From Hysterangium stoloniferum (Eukaryota; Basidiomycota; Agaricomycetes; Hysterangiales; Hysterangiaceae): DNA of 64,000 nt. Shown here piece after piece: positions 10,901-21,830 of the stretch (the first letter of the stretch is position 1; each line of letters starts with the position of its first letter). The notes beneath the pieces are model-generated. The model was given only the letters and a program-made list of their open reading frames with translations. It was not told the DNA's origin and did not search any database. The translations under genes were made by a program, and so were the position numbers. The stretch spans positions 434,001 to 498,000 of the forward strand of contig WHVD01000012.1 of the NCBI GenBank assembly GCA_015178975.1. The letters are read 5' to 3'.

Positions 10901-12504
10901 TGAATGTGACAGTACTTACACTCTGTGCATTGATGAGGGGAAGGGAGCATTCATCAGCATTTGGGACACATGTGACAGCACTTACATCCTGTTAGTTGAT
11001 GTGAAGGAAGCATTTGTCAGCCTTTCACTTGCAGTGTGCATGTGGCACCACTTACCCACTATTGGTTGAGTAGGGAAGGGAGCACTTGTCAGCATTCAGC
11101 ATGCAGTATGCATGTGTGGGACCACTGACTCTCTATTCATTGAGGAGGGGAAGGAAGCATTGGTCACCCTTTGGCATGAAGTATGCATGTGACAGTACCT
11201 ACTTCCTGTCAGTTGCAGAGCATTTGTCAACCTTCAGCTTACAGGATGCATGTAACAGCACTTACTACCTTGGCAGCACTTAACCACTATTAGTTGAGGA
11301 GGGGAAGGGAGCAATTGTCAGCATTCAACATGCCTATGCATGTGATATCACTGACTCTCTGTTCATTGAGGAGGGGAAGGGAACACTTGTCAACCTTCAG
11401 TGTGAAGTATGCATGTGGCAGCACTTACTTCCTGCCAGTTGAAGAGTATTTGTTAATTTTCACCATGCAGTATGCATGTGGTGACACTTACTTCCTATCA
11501 GTTGAGGAAGGGAAGGGTAGATTTGTCAGTCTCTAGAATATGCATGTGAAAGCACTTACTGCCTGTTCCTTGAAGTGATTGCAGCATTTGTCAGCCTTCA
11601 GTCTGCAATCTCAATGTGACAGCACTTACTCTCTGCTGGTTGAACAGGGTAAGGGAGCATTGGTCACTCTTCAGCCTATACTATACATGTGGCAGCACTT
11701 ACATACTATTGGTTTTTTTTTTTTGGGGGGGAGCATTCATCAGCCTTTAGGGCAGTATGTATGTAACAGGACTTACTGCCTGTTGGTTGAGGGAAAAGGA
11801 GCATCTGTCAGCCTTTAATATGCAGTATGCATACAATGGCACTTACTTCCTGCCAGTTGAGGAGGGGAAGGAAGCATCTGTCTGCCTTCAGTGTGTAGTA
11901 TGCATGTGGCCATACTTACAAACTATTGGTTGAGGAGAGAAAGGCAGCATTTCTCAGCCTTCAGTGTGCAGTATGCATGTGTGACAGCACTTACTCTCTG
12001 TTGCTTGAAAAGGGGAAGGTAACACCTGTCAACCTTCAGCATGAAGTATGTATGTGGCAGCACTTACTTCCTGTCAGTTGGGGAGGGGAAGGGAGCATTT
12101 GTTAGCCTTCAGCGTGCAGCATACATGTGGTGGCACTTACGTTCTGTCATGTGAGTATGGGAAGGGAGCATCTGTTATCATTCAGCATGCAGTATGCATG
12201 TGGGAGCACCTACTCCCTGTTGGTTGAGGAGGGGAAGGGGCATTTCTCAGCCTTCAGTGTGCTGTATTCATGTGGCGGTACTTACAAACTATTGGTTGAG
12301 GAGGGGAAGGGAGCACTTGTTAACCTGCAGCATCCAGTATGCATGTGGAGGCACTTACAAACTATTGGTTGAGGAGAGGAAGGGAGTGTTTGTTACGCTT
12401 CAGTGTGGGGTACGCATGCGGCGGCACTTACTTTCTGTTGGTTGAGCAGGCAAGGTAGTATTTGTCAGCCTTTCCCGTGTGGTGGGTATGTGGATAGCAC
12501 GCAC
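4917..12504 (-). repeat. 73-bp tandem array: ~105 intron-like units separated by 3-nt variable slots
   Basis: Read on the minus strand, each unit is GTAAGTGCTG..CACATGC.., then an ACTGAAGGCTGAC segment with a CTGAC branch-like site about 31 nt before the end, a C/T-rich tract, and CCAATAG, CCAACAG or CTGAYAG. Exactly three bases follow before the next GTAAGT. Example spacing: introns 12435-12504, 12362-12431 and 12289-12358, each 70 nt, with slots 12432-12434 (AAA), 12359-12361 (TTT) and 12286-12288 (TTT). By hand count about 85% of units keep GTAAGT. Most others are GTACGT, GTGAGT, GTAGGT, GTCAGT, GTAAAT or one GCAAGT; about three lose it. The 3' end is YAG in all but about three or four. 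The slot shows about 26 different triplets and no stop. One slot has six bases (7231-7236). The leftmost three units (slots 4923-4925, 4987-4989, 5067-5069) are diverged and differ in length. Plus-strand open frames across the array are by-products of the repeat. Confidence 0.9.
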
Positions 12505-14514
12505 TGCATTCACATTCTTGTTCAATAGTAGATCAAATAACTCCCGACTCTGTAACCACCCTGCCACATCAAGTGCCGTTCCAAAGGGGAGGCCTATATA
12601 CCACCTTAAATTCTTTCATTGACTGACAGTACACAGCACTTACATGCACAATCTGCCCCCTGCGGATTTTCGTCTAGTAGCAGTTGAACCATCTCCTGGT
12701 CGTTCTTGAGGACCGCAACATGAAGTGCGGTGCCAAAGGGCCCTATTGTGTATCAGCGGTGTTTGCCTTCTAGCTGCAATCCACCTACCGATCAGCGTCA
12801 GATTTGCGGCGTGTACCTCAATCAGGCGGCGAACAATATCACGTCTACCATTTGCTACTGCCGCACAAAGAGCACTACCATAGTCCCCTCCTAGCCTTAA
12901 ATCAGCGAAAGATACTTCCCCTTGCCGGCTCACCACCATTCACCTTCGACATCCACACATGCCTCTTTTTCAATCAGTAGGTCTACAACGTCCTGGTGGC
13001 CCCTCATAGACGCAATCTGAAGTGGTGTTCCAAAATCTCCACCTGAAACATTGGTCCCATTTACGTTATACACATTCATAGACCAAATTTATAGACGTAC
13101 CAGCAGCGTTCACAAATGCACGTCTATTCTCCTCCATCCTGAGAAGAAATTCCACCAGGTCTCGCTTGCCATAATACGCCGCCAACTGAAGAAAGTTTGA
13201 GAATTGCCCTGTAATTGATTTCTGCCGATTGGCCCCGTCATTGACCAGCTGTTCGAGATCTCTTACAATCTCTTTCACCGGCTTTGCCTCAGCGGCAATT
13301 TTGAATACTTGTTCAAATTGCTGCTGAAAGCGTTCTTGAATACCTCGAATTGCATTCCAAGCATCCCGGAGCGGCACAACGAGGAGTAGGAGCGCAAGGA
13401 TCTGACCAAATCCCCATTGGCCTTCCGAGTTGTCGATTTGATTCACCTTGTTCCGACGAAGCGTGAGTTCAACGTCGACAATGAAGAGAAGATTGATGAC
13501 CACAAGGCACGCTAGGCCTACAATCAAGAAGGCAGTGTGAACTGGATGATCTAAATTGGCGGGCGTTTGGGAAGGGGGTGAGATGCGAGATGGGGTCTGA
13601 TTAGATGCTGATGGATCGCTAGGTCCTGGCGGGTATGAATGCTCTGAATTGGTGGGCGTATGAGAAGATACTCTTGGAACACTAGATACCCTAACCGCTG
13701 AGAGGGCTGTCAACGGATCCCAAAGCCGTCTGTGTTGTTTCCGAGAATAGTTATACCCGATATGTAGACCGAGGAAAAAGAGGAAAGGGGGAAGAAGATT
13801 GAAGCCGGGGATGAGAAGAAGAAAATACATCGTCAACGAGAAGATGCGGAGTGGAGTGGAAGAAAAGTTAATGGGGGCTCCAAGCACGGCTAGGGTGGGA
13901 CCGGAATCGCAGAAAATGGGCGTGCCGAAGTTGGCAGGATTGAGCCAAAGCCATATTCCGATGACCGACATGAGAGAGAGGTGAATTGTGCCGAGAGTGA
14001 GTACTGGCACTGCGGTAGCAAGGGAGAAAAGGCTTCGGACAAAGCCCCAAAGGCGAGTGGCTATGGATTGTTGTTCTCCCGCGGCTTCCTTTCGACGAAG
14101 TACATGGGCAATAGGTGACCAGAGAATGACCCGCCAGGCTGACCACGTAGGATCAGTGGGCTTGTAGTCTATGGTGCTCCTCTGATGGGCATAAAGAATG
14201 AACCAGATCCATGTACTTGTATTGTTCATCCAACTGAGATCGAGCACGATGGCGGCGTGGAAACTGGATATGGCAGGACCCTGGCTTCCAGGACCTTTTG
14301 CCAGAATGATGGTGGTAATAAGAATGGAAAATGCGACGGCGAGCATACCAATAGACTGGTCCCTGATACCTGCCAATTCATCTCGAGTGATTTTCTTATC
14401 CCACAAGTAGACGAAAAGGGGTACGAAGCAAAGGAGATTTTGTGTGTAAATGGCAGCACGAACACCGATGCCAGAGATATCTGGATTGGCGGGAAGGCAT
14501 TTGTCGAGGTCCAT
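12505..14514 (-). CDS. Multi-spanning membrane protein with C-terminal ankyrin repeats, one repeat per exon
   Basis: Model: join of 14514-13101, 13042-12944, 12890-12789, 12742-12644, 12593-12505 on the minus strand, 601 codons before the array. The start ATG (14512-14514) begins MDLDKCLPANPDISGIGVRA; the open frame extends 38 codons further upstream without similarity. Exon 1 has about seven hydrophobic segments (including LLCFVPLFVYLW, SIGMLAVAFSILITTIILA, TAFLIVGLACLVVINLLF), a Ser/Pro-rich loop, then the first ankyrin-like unit (FLQLAAYYGKRDLVEFLLR). Exons 2-5 each encode one repeat: GTPLQIASMRGHQDVVDLLI, GSALCAAVANGRRDIVRRLI, GTALHVAVLKNDQEMVQLLL and GTALDVAGWLQSRELFDLLL. Introns are 46-58 nt; exons 1-4 all end in phase 1, exon 5 in phase 0 (...NVNA). 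The final donor GTGCGT opens the tandem array. Ankyrin repeats bind proteins; the partner and role are unknown. Without splicing at 12504 the frame would stop at 12400-12402. Confidence 0.8.
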
Positions 14515-14639
14515 GGTGGTAGTTAGATGGTGGTAGTCAGAAGGGAATGTTGAAAAGATATATCGATCGAAACCCAGATAAAATCTATTTTTGGAGCATT
14601 CAAAGAAGCAGAGCGGACTAAATGGCAACTAAACCCTTT

Positions 14640-15740
14640 GTTCCGAGATTAACGCAAGAAGCACTTTTCATATTCTATCGCCCTATCTGTCGAAATGCCT
14701 GAGATATAGAGTTCGGTTCTGCTTGAAATGTTGCCTCGTGGTCAATACATTACCTTTTTGGGTGTCTTTGGCGGATTTGATAGGGTTGAAAGGCAAAAAA
14801 TGTGGGAAAATGTCAAAGTACGGCCGAATTTGGGAAAGGATATTATAAGTAGGGAGAAACTGTTGGGAATCACCGGAAGACTCCTCCGGACTCAGAAAAA
14901 CGCATATATGCTAGATCGAACTCAGCTTCCGGGTTTGAAATAATGGCATATATGCTGCGTGAAGATCCAGGTAAAAGACCACTTAATATAAGAGAAATAT
15001 TGTCATCTAGTACGATATATATATATAGACTATTGACTGTTAAGTACAATAGCAAGGTAGCAAATTGCTTATGTGTTAAGAACTAAGGGCAAAGGGAGGT
15101 CAAAGTGGGTTAGCTAGGGGACAACGGGAGGGCCAGTTGTCCAAACAATGTGAAAAGATGGAGCTTGGATTCAGTGTATGTGGTGCGCCCTCACACGGTG
15201 TTTGGGGTGCTCCTTATTTCGAGCAAAGACTGAAGAGAAGGAATGAGGTATTTAACAGGTATTTCGGAGGGTCCGATACATCGGAAAACAATACAAAGGG
15301 GTGACTAAACATATAACTGCAGAACGGGGACGGAACACCGTGTGAGATAGGGAGTTCCTTGTTAAAATACTCGAAGAATATCTTAACCTTAGCTTCATCC
15401 ATCATAGCCATATACATTCTTGGGTCCCTTAAGCGCTACATTGTGTATACACGGCTGTGGGCGCTGTGGGCGCCAGGCAGACATTTTTAACCCACCAAAC
15501 CTTGACTTATCTGAGGGCCGCGGGAGATCCCCTCGTCACTGTCGTTTTGACCTAGAAATGATTCTTCTTTAAATAATATATCATCTTGTACACAGCCACG
15601 CTCGTGATAACTTTGGCTTCAGATCCCACAATTCAGCTGCACAGGCGGCCCATCAAACCATTGACGCCTTTCAAATCGAATGAAGTGAAGCGGTAGAGAA
15701 CCCGATGGTTGTATCACGAATCAGCCGTGGCGCTCCTGCC
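14640..15740. other. Intergenic region upstream of the ankyrin gene
   Basis: Contains the presumed promoter of the minus-strand ankyrin gene. Short open frames on both strands (for example 14728-14943 and 15214-15417) show no family signature and I do not call them genes. A short AT dinucleotide run lies near 15015-15030. No TATA box or repeat boundary could be assigned with confidence. Confidence 0.4.
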
Positions 15741-15749
15741 GAATGACCC

Positions 15750-17820
15750 AAGAAACGCCCACATCTAGGTCACGCCCTTGTCTTCGAGCTTCCAAACGCG
15801 AACGCGAAAACCATCCCAACCCTCAGCGTTGCAGCCTCTAATCCTGCGAACACGTCGACCACTGATGCTGCATGTGTCTGCTCTGTCGATGCAGAGCATG
15901 CGGCGTATACATAGTCGCTTTCGGAGCTGGTGAGTCCAGGGGTGTCTCCAGGTAAGGACACCGAGTGGGAGACGATGGTTCTTAGTGTGAGGGAGGCTCG
16001 GGGTGGATTAGAGGACGATATGGGGCGTGTGTGGATGGTGCGATTATTGTCCAGGTGAGTCAGGTCCTGGATAAGAGGAAATAAAGGCTCAATCTTGACA
16101 TTGGAAGACTTGCAGATTTTGAAGAATTTTGAACTAGAGTTAGGGCCACAGGACGTCTTGACTGGTGGCCAGTTTTTCGCGGTCATGAGATTTCTTTGCC
16201 ATGCACAATCTGGTGCTGCTGTAGACGATTCACTGGTATTTGTCCAAGGCAAGTTCAGTTAGGAATCAATATTCGTAACGGGGTAGCAGTCATATCTTAT
16301 TGGCGAAATTTGCAGCGAATCCCGAGCCGTTTTTGCCTGCTTCAGATTCCAAAAGAGCTTTCATCAAATCGGACGTAGCTCTAAGCAGACGTAGCCGCCC
16401 GTCCCTCCACCCCGTCCATCTCTCGAAAGCCACCCAGCAGCAATCACGCCTCCAACAGCATCCCTGTTTACACCGCAACGCTCCACCCAGCACCAGCTTA
16501 AACTCCTTCACCCGGGTCCAGTCCCAGTCCCAGTCCCAACCCCCTAAACCTCCCACAGAACCACCACCCGCATCTTCGAACCCCTTCCGCATCTCACTTC
16601 ATAAACCCCTGCCGCCTTCCCTTTCATCCGCCAGCTCGTCGTCATCATACCACTCGCTACCAAAACATGTAACGCCACCCCTTCCACCACGTAAACCTGG
16701 CTCTTGCCCCCACCCCATTATAGATTTCTCGCGAGATTGCCTGTAGGTTTAGGCTTGTCGTCAAAGTCGTCTTCTACCTATAACCCACCGCTCCCGCCAC
16801 CCCCTACCCCACCTAAGCTGCCAAAGGCGACTTTGGCTGATTAAGCAGAGTTTGCAAACTGCCAAGGGCGTGCAGAGCTTCAAGGATCAAGGAAGTTTTG
16901 GACACGTTAAGTGAGGAGAGGGGTGCGGAAGTGATCAGGAAGAGCGAAATGGGGAGCTCTAACAACACTAATGGGGCGAAAGTTGCTGGTAGTGAGACTA
17001 GGCCTGGGACTATGAGGAGTGTGAGCCCGCCGAAGGCCATTTTATGACGGTGCAGTTGCGCGTATTGGGCTCGGGTCTTCGTCTTCGCCTTCCATCTCGT
17101 CCAATGAGCGGACATCGACTCCACCAGCTGGTATGGTTCCAACCTGCGTCACCCGCCTCCCCGTTAATGACTCGCAGCGCCTTTTGCCAACATCCATCCC
17201 ATCCTACTACTGCGTCCCTTCCTAATCCGCGTCATAGCAAGTCCCTCCATCACCCCAGTCCCGACTCCGCTGCCGCTACTGCATCCCCCTCTCGCCGGAT
17301 GCATTGTCTGCCTTTCCCCGTATCTATACACAGACACGCACGCATTCCCAATCACCATCACCATCACCATCATCATCATCATCTCAATCCCCGTCATTGC
17401 ATCACCAAACGCAGCCGCAACCGCACCCGCAACCGCAACCGCAACCGCAACCGCAATCACCGCCACTCCCCCGACGACCGCCGTCCGGAAAACGTCAAGT
17501 GACCCGTTCCCCCCTTTGCAGATATCGCTGACCAGGATCATCGTCATGGTCGGATCCGAGAACGCGGCGGGGGGGAGGGGTGGAAGCCAGGGAGCGCACT
17601 GAAACATTATTTGTTTAATGAGCTTGATGCGAGGCTGAGGGCGAGTTCGAATCGGGGTCCGAATCCGACTGAGTCTGGGCCAAGCATGATAGATAGATAC
17701 GCACCTTTGCGATGCTCCGTCCCGGCGCTGGGTTTGAGAGTGTACGTGTGCGGGGGCGAGAGGCTGGTTGGTGAGGAGGAGATGGACATGGAGGGGGGCG
17801 ATTGTGATGGTGATGGCTAA
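15750..17820 (+). pseudogene. Decayed proline/serine-rich gene, plus strand
   Basis: Protein-like plus-strand stretches occur in changing frames with stops between them. They include ALVFELPNANAKTIPTL near 15780, DTEWETMVLSVREARGG near 15960, proline-rich runs with PPLPPRKPG near 16680-16710, LIKQSLQTAKGVQSFKDQG near 16840-16895, and ALKHYLFNELDARLRASSN near 17600-17655. Their order and spacing look like one conserved, SH3-ligand-like or scaffold-type protein broken by frameshifts and stops, but I do not recognise the family. A CAACCG-type hexamer run (17411-17460) and a CAT run (17350-17385) give Gln-Pro and His runs. Minus-strand open frames over the same region (17164-17856, 16290-16592, 15770-16252) look like antisense by-products of low-complexity codons. 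An intact multi-exon gene that I failed to thread is possible. Confidence 0.35.
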
Positions 17821-18040
17821 GGGGATGATGATGGACAAAATGTGGACTCTAACCATGACCTAGAGGCGGGTGGGACTTCTTCTCCTCTCTGCCCCTGGTA
17901 TGGGGAGTCAGGGACAGCACATGAACCGGCACCAACGGTACACTGGACATGAGGGAGTATTCGGACAGGATCAGGAGGCAGGGATGGATGGCACAGGGAA
18001 AAAAGATGAACCCTGGGACGATCGTGGATCCTGGTAATGG

Positions 18041-18400
18041 GTGGGTGAGCCTTGCGTGATGTGTCGGTTGTATTACAATGCGGTGCTGGTGGAGGAGGGT
18101 GTGGTGGGAGACATATCTATTTACTTGGTGGGGGGATTTAGCTTTACCGGTTTACCCCCTGGATGGCCAATCAGTCGGTTCCTGTCACATACCGATAAGT
18201 AAGATGTGAGGTATATTGCCACCTACAACTGTGAGCTGATGATATATAATGTATCATGCACCCCCTCCGCAAACATAGTACACATACACCCTCTGTCACA
18301 TCAGCATCGGTAGCTTATAACAGAAGATTAATCTTTCATTATAATAAGGCTTTCTCTAGGTCACATCTTTCCGCAAGTTAACGTAAATGAACCTCACCTG
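18041..18400 (+). repeat. Dispersed repeat, copy A (upstream of the phosphatase gene)
   Basis: About 360 bp that match, in the same order and orientation, 19851-20200. Shared landmarks are GTGAGCCTTGC, GCGGTGCTGGTGG, CCCCTGGATGGC, GAGGTATATTGCCA, ATAGTACAC and CTCTAGGTCACAT followed by a CCTCAC segment. No coding capacity. It is probably a small non-autonomous element or LTR relic. It ends about 70 bp before the start codon of the phosphatase gene, so it may contribute to that promoter. Confidence 0.65.
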
Positions 18401-18472
18401 ATCGATTGCATGAGGCGGTAGGGACCATTATGGACCCATTCCGGGGCTTTCTCTTTCTGACACCACACAACA

Positions 18473-19511
18473 ATGGCTGACGGAGAAGCTCTTCTCTCCA
18501 TTTCTTCAGAGACAGGTCTTGATCAGTCAGCTATTCAACAAGGAACATCCAATGCCTCCCAAGTTGAAGTATCTCCACATGAATGGAAGACCCAGTCCAA
18601 TTCTGAGCATAAAGAGACAAAGTATAAATACGCCGTAATCTCCTTCATCCGTCATGCACAAGTGAGGACTGTGTTTCCCTCTTTTTCTTCTCTTTTTTTT
18701 CTGCCCATTTATCTCCATTTAATAGAGCGAGTCAAATGTCAACCCGCGCGTGGACGCTGGCAAGGCAGATAAATTGACGGCAAAGGGCCAAGACCAGGCT
18801 AGAAAACTTGGCCAAGAATGGGCCAACGTTCGCATCGACACTCTTTGTTCCTCTGACTTTGAAAGAGCAAAGGCGACCGCGCAGGCCATTGTAGATTTTC
18901 ATTCTAGCACGCTGGAATTGAAGAAAACGAGCTCGCTTAGAGAACAAGATCATGGACCAGAAGTCGCACAGCATATGCAACGGGGTGATTTTTACGGAGC
19001 ACAGAGGTTGCGCAGTGGCGGTTACTCACCTGCCAGTGAGGATGGGCGGTCCTATCGTCCACCTGGTGGAGAATCTGCAAATGACGTTGTTTCCCGGGCA
19101 GTCTTGATGCTTCAGTTGGCGGTCCTTGTACTAGGCCGTGAGCTTCCCTCACCTCCTCCAGAGTTGCTTGATAAAGGCCCTCGCGAGCGTCAGCCCGCTG
19201 ACCAACTTCCTGATGGTGTCCCCCATATCGTCTTTGTCAGCCACAATATTCTTCTTGTAGAGCTGTATGAAGCACTACTATCCTGGGAGGCAGAAAAGCA
19301 TCGCTATCTGTGGGTTGATTACCACAATACAGAATGGTATTGGTTGCTTCTTAAACCGTTTTATGCTGTTAATGCATATATCTACAGGTCACGTTTCATC
19401 GTTGGCACAGGAGATAGCCCTTTGGAAAGCCCACAGGGATACTATCAAAAGACTTTCGATTTCGATTTGATCGTTAACTGTCTGAAACCCGTCCATCGCC
19501 GCTTCGACTAG
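18473..19511 (+). CDS. Histidine phosphatase superfamily (phosphoglycerate-mutase-like) protein
   Basis: Two exons, 18473-18661 and 18726-19511, separated by a 64-nt GTGAGG..AATAG intron; the product is 324 aa. The intron splits the active-site motif: exon 1 ends ...VISFIRHAQ and exon 2 begins SESNVN, giving the RHxxS/TxxN phosphohistidine motif. Further family marks are LTAKGQDQARKLG, SSDFERAKATAQAI (the arginine that helps bind phosphate), LREQDHG and VSHNILL, which carries the second catalytic histidine. The fold (branch 1: phosphoglycerate mutases, fructose-2,6-bisphosphatases, many broad phosphatases) uses a phosphohistidine intermediate. The substrate cannot be inferred; the cytosolic architecture lacks a signal peptide. 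The start was chosen because no earlier in-frame ATG gives a sensible extension. The gene is flanked by copies of a dispersed repeat. Confidence 0.88.
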
Positions 19512-19850
19512 AATGTATACTGGTGGTGAGGGTTGTGCTTAGAATGATGACATGAGATAACCGCAATACAACATTTTGATCACTTACTTTTTCCTAATGT
19601 GTTACGTCTGTAAACCGCAGCTGGGATCCTTTCAATGGGAAATTCAATGCGTGAGGTTTTAAGCTTAAGCTGAAGCTATGAGACATTACTATTTATTAAA
19701 CCCCCGCTATTCATGTCGCTCCTTTCAAGACCAGGTCCACATATGATGGCTACTGACTAATTGCGAAGTTAACAGTATTAGTTGAAGGAGGGACAATTTC
19801 CAGTCCAAAGTCTTCTGAAATAATTTGACAATCCAGATATTTTACTGTAA

Positions 19851-20200
19851 CGGGTGGCTGAGCCTTGCATAATGGGTCAGTTGTACCATTATGCGGTGCC
19901 GGTGGAAATGGGTGTGTGGTGTGAGAGATGTCTACCTGATGGGGGGGTTCACTTTTCGCCCCTGGATGGCTAATCGATTGCTGTAACAGGAAGGGTGCAC
20001 TTACGGTGGGAGGGGAAGGGCAAACCGGAAGGACCATGCCATTTTGTAAGATGATAAGTAATATGGGAGGTATATTGCCATCCGCATGAACTTATGACAT
20101 GTAGTGCATCGTACCCCCCCTCGAAAATAGTACACGGCCATCCATAGTTTCCTCTAGGTCACATATTTTTGAAAAGTTGGCATTAATCAGCCTCACTGGA
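19851..20200 (+). repeat. Dispersed repeat, copy B (downstream of the phosphatase gene)
   Basis: Direct-repeat partner of 18041-18400, with a copy-specific segment near 20000-20040. The two copies bracket the phosphatase gene in the same orientation. The rest of 19512-20815 holds no recognisable gene; short open frames at 19750-20037 (minus), 20200-20391 and 20255-20509 (plus) show no family features. Confidence 0.6.
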
Positions 20201-20814
20201 TGGATAACAGACAGGACGATGTGATATCTTTTAAACGGTGGGATGGTAAGGTGAATGCAGGTGGGGAAGGGATGGTGGGTAGTCTACTATGCCGGAGGAG
20301 TGAAGTCATATGTGGTAACCCGGCCAGAATTACACCCATCCCCCACTTTTTCAGACGCGTATTCCATGTCCAGCTTCCCGGACACCTCTAGTATGGCTTC
20401 GGTTTCCTCGACAATGCGGGCGGCCATTCATCGTGGTCCTGCCACATCCAACCCAGCGCACCAGGCATTGTGTCCCTCGCCCACGCCAGCGGGCAATTTG
20501 GTTGATTAAGGTCTCCTCATTGTCCGTCACACAATGTCGGGACGGATACTCTCATGGTTGGGGGAGGGGGAGCGATCGTTATGGATGAAGGGTTTGAAAA
20601 GGGGGTGACATGGAATCTAAGGGAGGTGTGGGCGTTGTTGGTCAGGCGCAGAGTGTACTCGGATATTTTTCTGAGAAGACGATGACAATTGCGTAAGGAG
20701 CGTCGAATCAAAGCATGAAACTTAGCTATGCATTTATTCATTTTCTGTCTGCGATTTTGATGTCAATGGGTTGTAGACAACAGGGATAAATCGCATTGCC
20801 TATAAGGAAGTTCC

Positions 20815-21830
20815 TTCTCCCGATGTTCATTGGTATGGCATGGGTGCCTTATACGCCACAACAAAATGGAATCGCGGAGAGAGGAATACGCACAATAACT
20901 GAAAGGGTGTGGTCTATGTATCTATGTTATACGCATCAAAAATTCCTAATTTTCTATGGTCTAATACCGTAAAAACGATGGCGTACCTTGAAAATCGAAG
21001 CCCCTCCCGCGTGAATGACGGACAAACGCCTCTTGGACGCATTACTGGAGAGAAACCGAATTTGTCGCATTTGCGTATATTCGGAAGTCCTGTTAGCGTA
21101 GCAATCCCTAAGCAAAGACGACTGACAAAAATGAAACTCACGTTCCGAAATGGGCTGAGATCTGGGAAATTGCGTGAAGGAATTCGAAGTTCCATATCAG
21201 CCGAGGAAAAGGGAATTAGAAAATTAAAACATCGAATCTATTGTTTTATCGGCCTTGGGAAAGGGCCCGACCTTAAAGGAGGTATTAAACATGCCAGGAG
21301 AGGAAGGAAGAGTCTGGGAGAGGCAAGACAGGAGGAATGGTAAAATATGATGGATCATAAAGCTTTTGGACCCCCAAAGAACCACCACCGGGGACGCGCA
21401 TTTTGAAGACCGACGGTATGTCGAGGAACGCACAGGAAGGGCGAATTGGTAGGAAGAAAAGTGCGGATCGTTGTTAAGGGATATAGTCAGATTCCCGGAT
21501 TACACTTTAATGAAATGTACGCACCTGTGGGACTCATGTCGAATTCTATTAGCTCTGGGCGACTCTAAAAATTCAGCAATGTAACAATTTGATGTCAAAT
21601 CGGGGCACTTAAACGGGACGATGAAAGAAAGAAAAAGTATGGGTTCGAAGAACCAGAAAAGGAACATTTAGCGCTCCCGTTACTGAAAGCGCTATACGGT
21701 ACGAAACAAGGAGGCAATGGGTGAAGGAAAACTTTATCCGACTTTATGGCCAAAGAACTTACATGGATATATTCCGATTACGACAGTGCCGTGTTCTTCA
21801 AGAACCAGACCCCCCGGTTAAGTACAATTT
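20815..21830 (+). mobile_element. Heavily decayed Ty1/Copia relic (integrase C-terminus and RT)
   Basis: Reading across frames gives Copia landmarks in the correct order: TPQQNGIAERGIRTITER (integrase, near 20853-20905), ASKIPNFLWSNTVKTMAYL and GEKPNLSHLRIFGSPV (20940-21100), then RT pieces near 21475-21800 such as GYSQIPG, FNEMYAPVG, QQFDVKSGHLNGT, LLKALYGTKQGG and LTWIYSDYDSAVFFK. Stops and frameshifts separate almost every block, so it cannot be active. No LTRs were identified. Confidence 0.75.

Noticed and set aside
4987-12445. Dozens of 60-180 codon plus-strand open frames with Cys/Leu/Arg-rich repeats, resembling a repetitive secreted protein family
   Set aside because: They arise because the 73-bp unit has few stops on plus; 73 is not a multiple of three, so each frame drifts through the unit and ends at random. 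Splice-like signals and continuity with a real gene are on the minus strand.
4917-12504. CRISPR-like array (regular repeats with variable parts)
   Set aside because: The variable part is only 3 nt, the repeat is 70 nt, and the context is eukaryotic with introns. There are no spacers or cas genes.
13868-14526. Open frames on both strands inside the ankyrin gene's first exon (14185-14526 plus, 13868-14146 minus)
   Set aside because: They overlap the long, well-supported membrane-protein frame and have no features of their own.
17164-17856. 230-codon minus-strand ORF with Val/Ala/Ile runs
   Set aside because: Its repetitive hydrophobic runs are the complement of the His, Asn/Arg and Gln/Pro codon runs on plus; no start context or family features.
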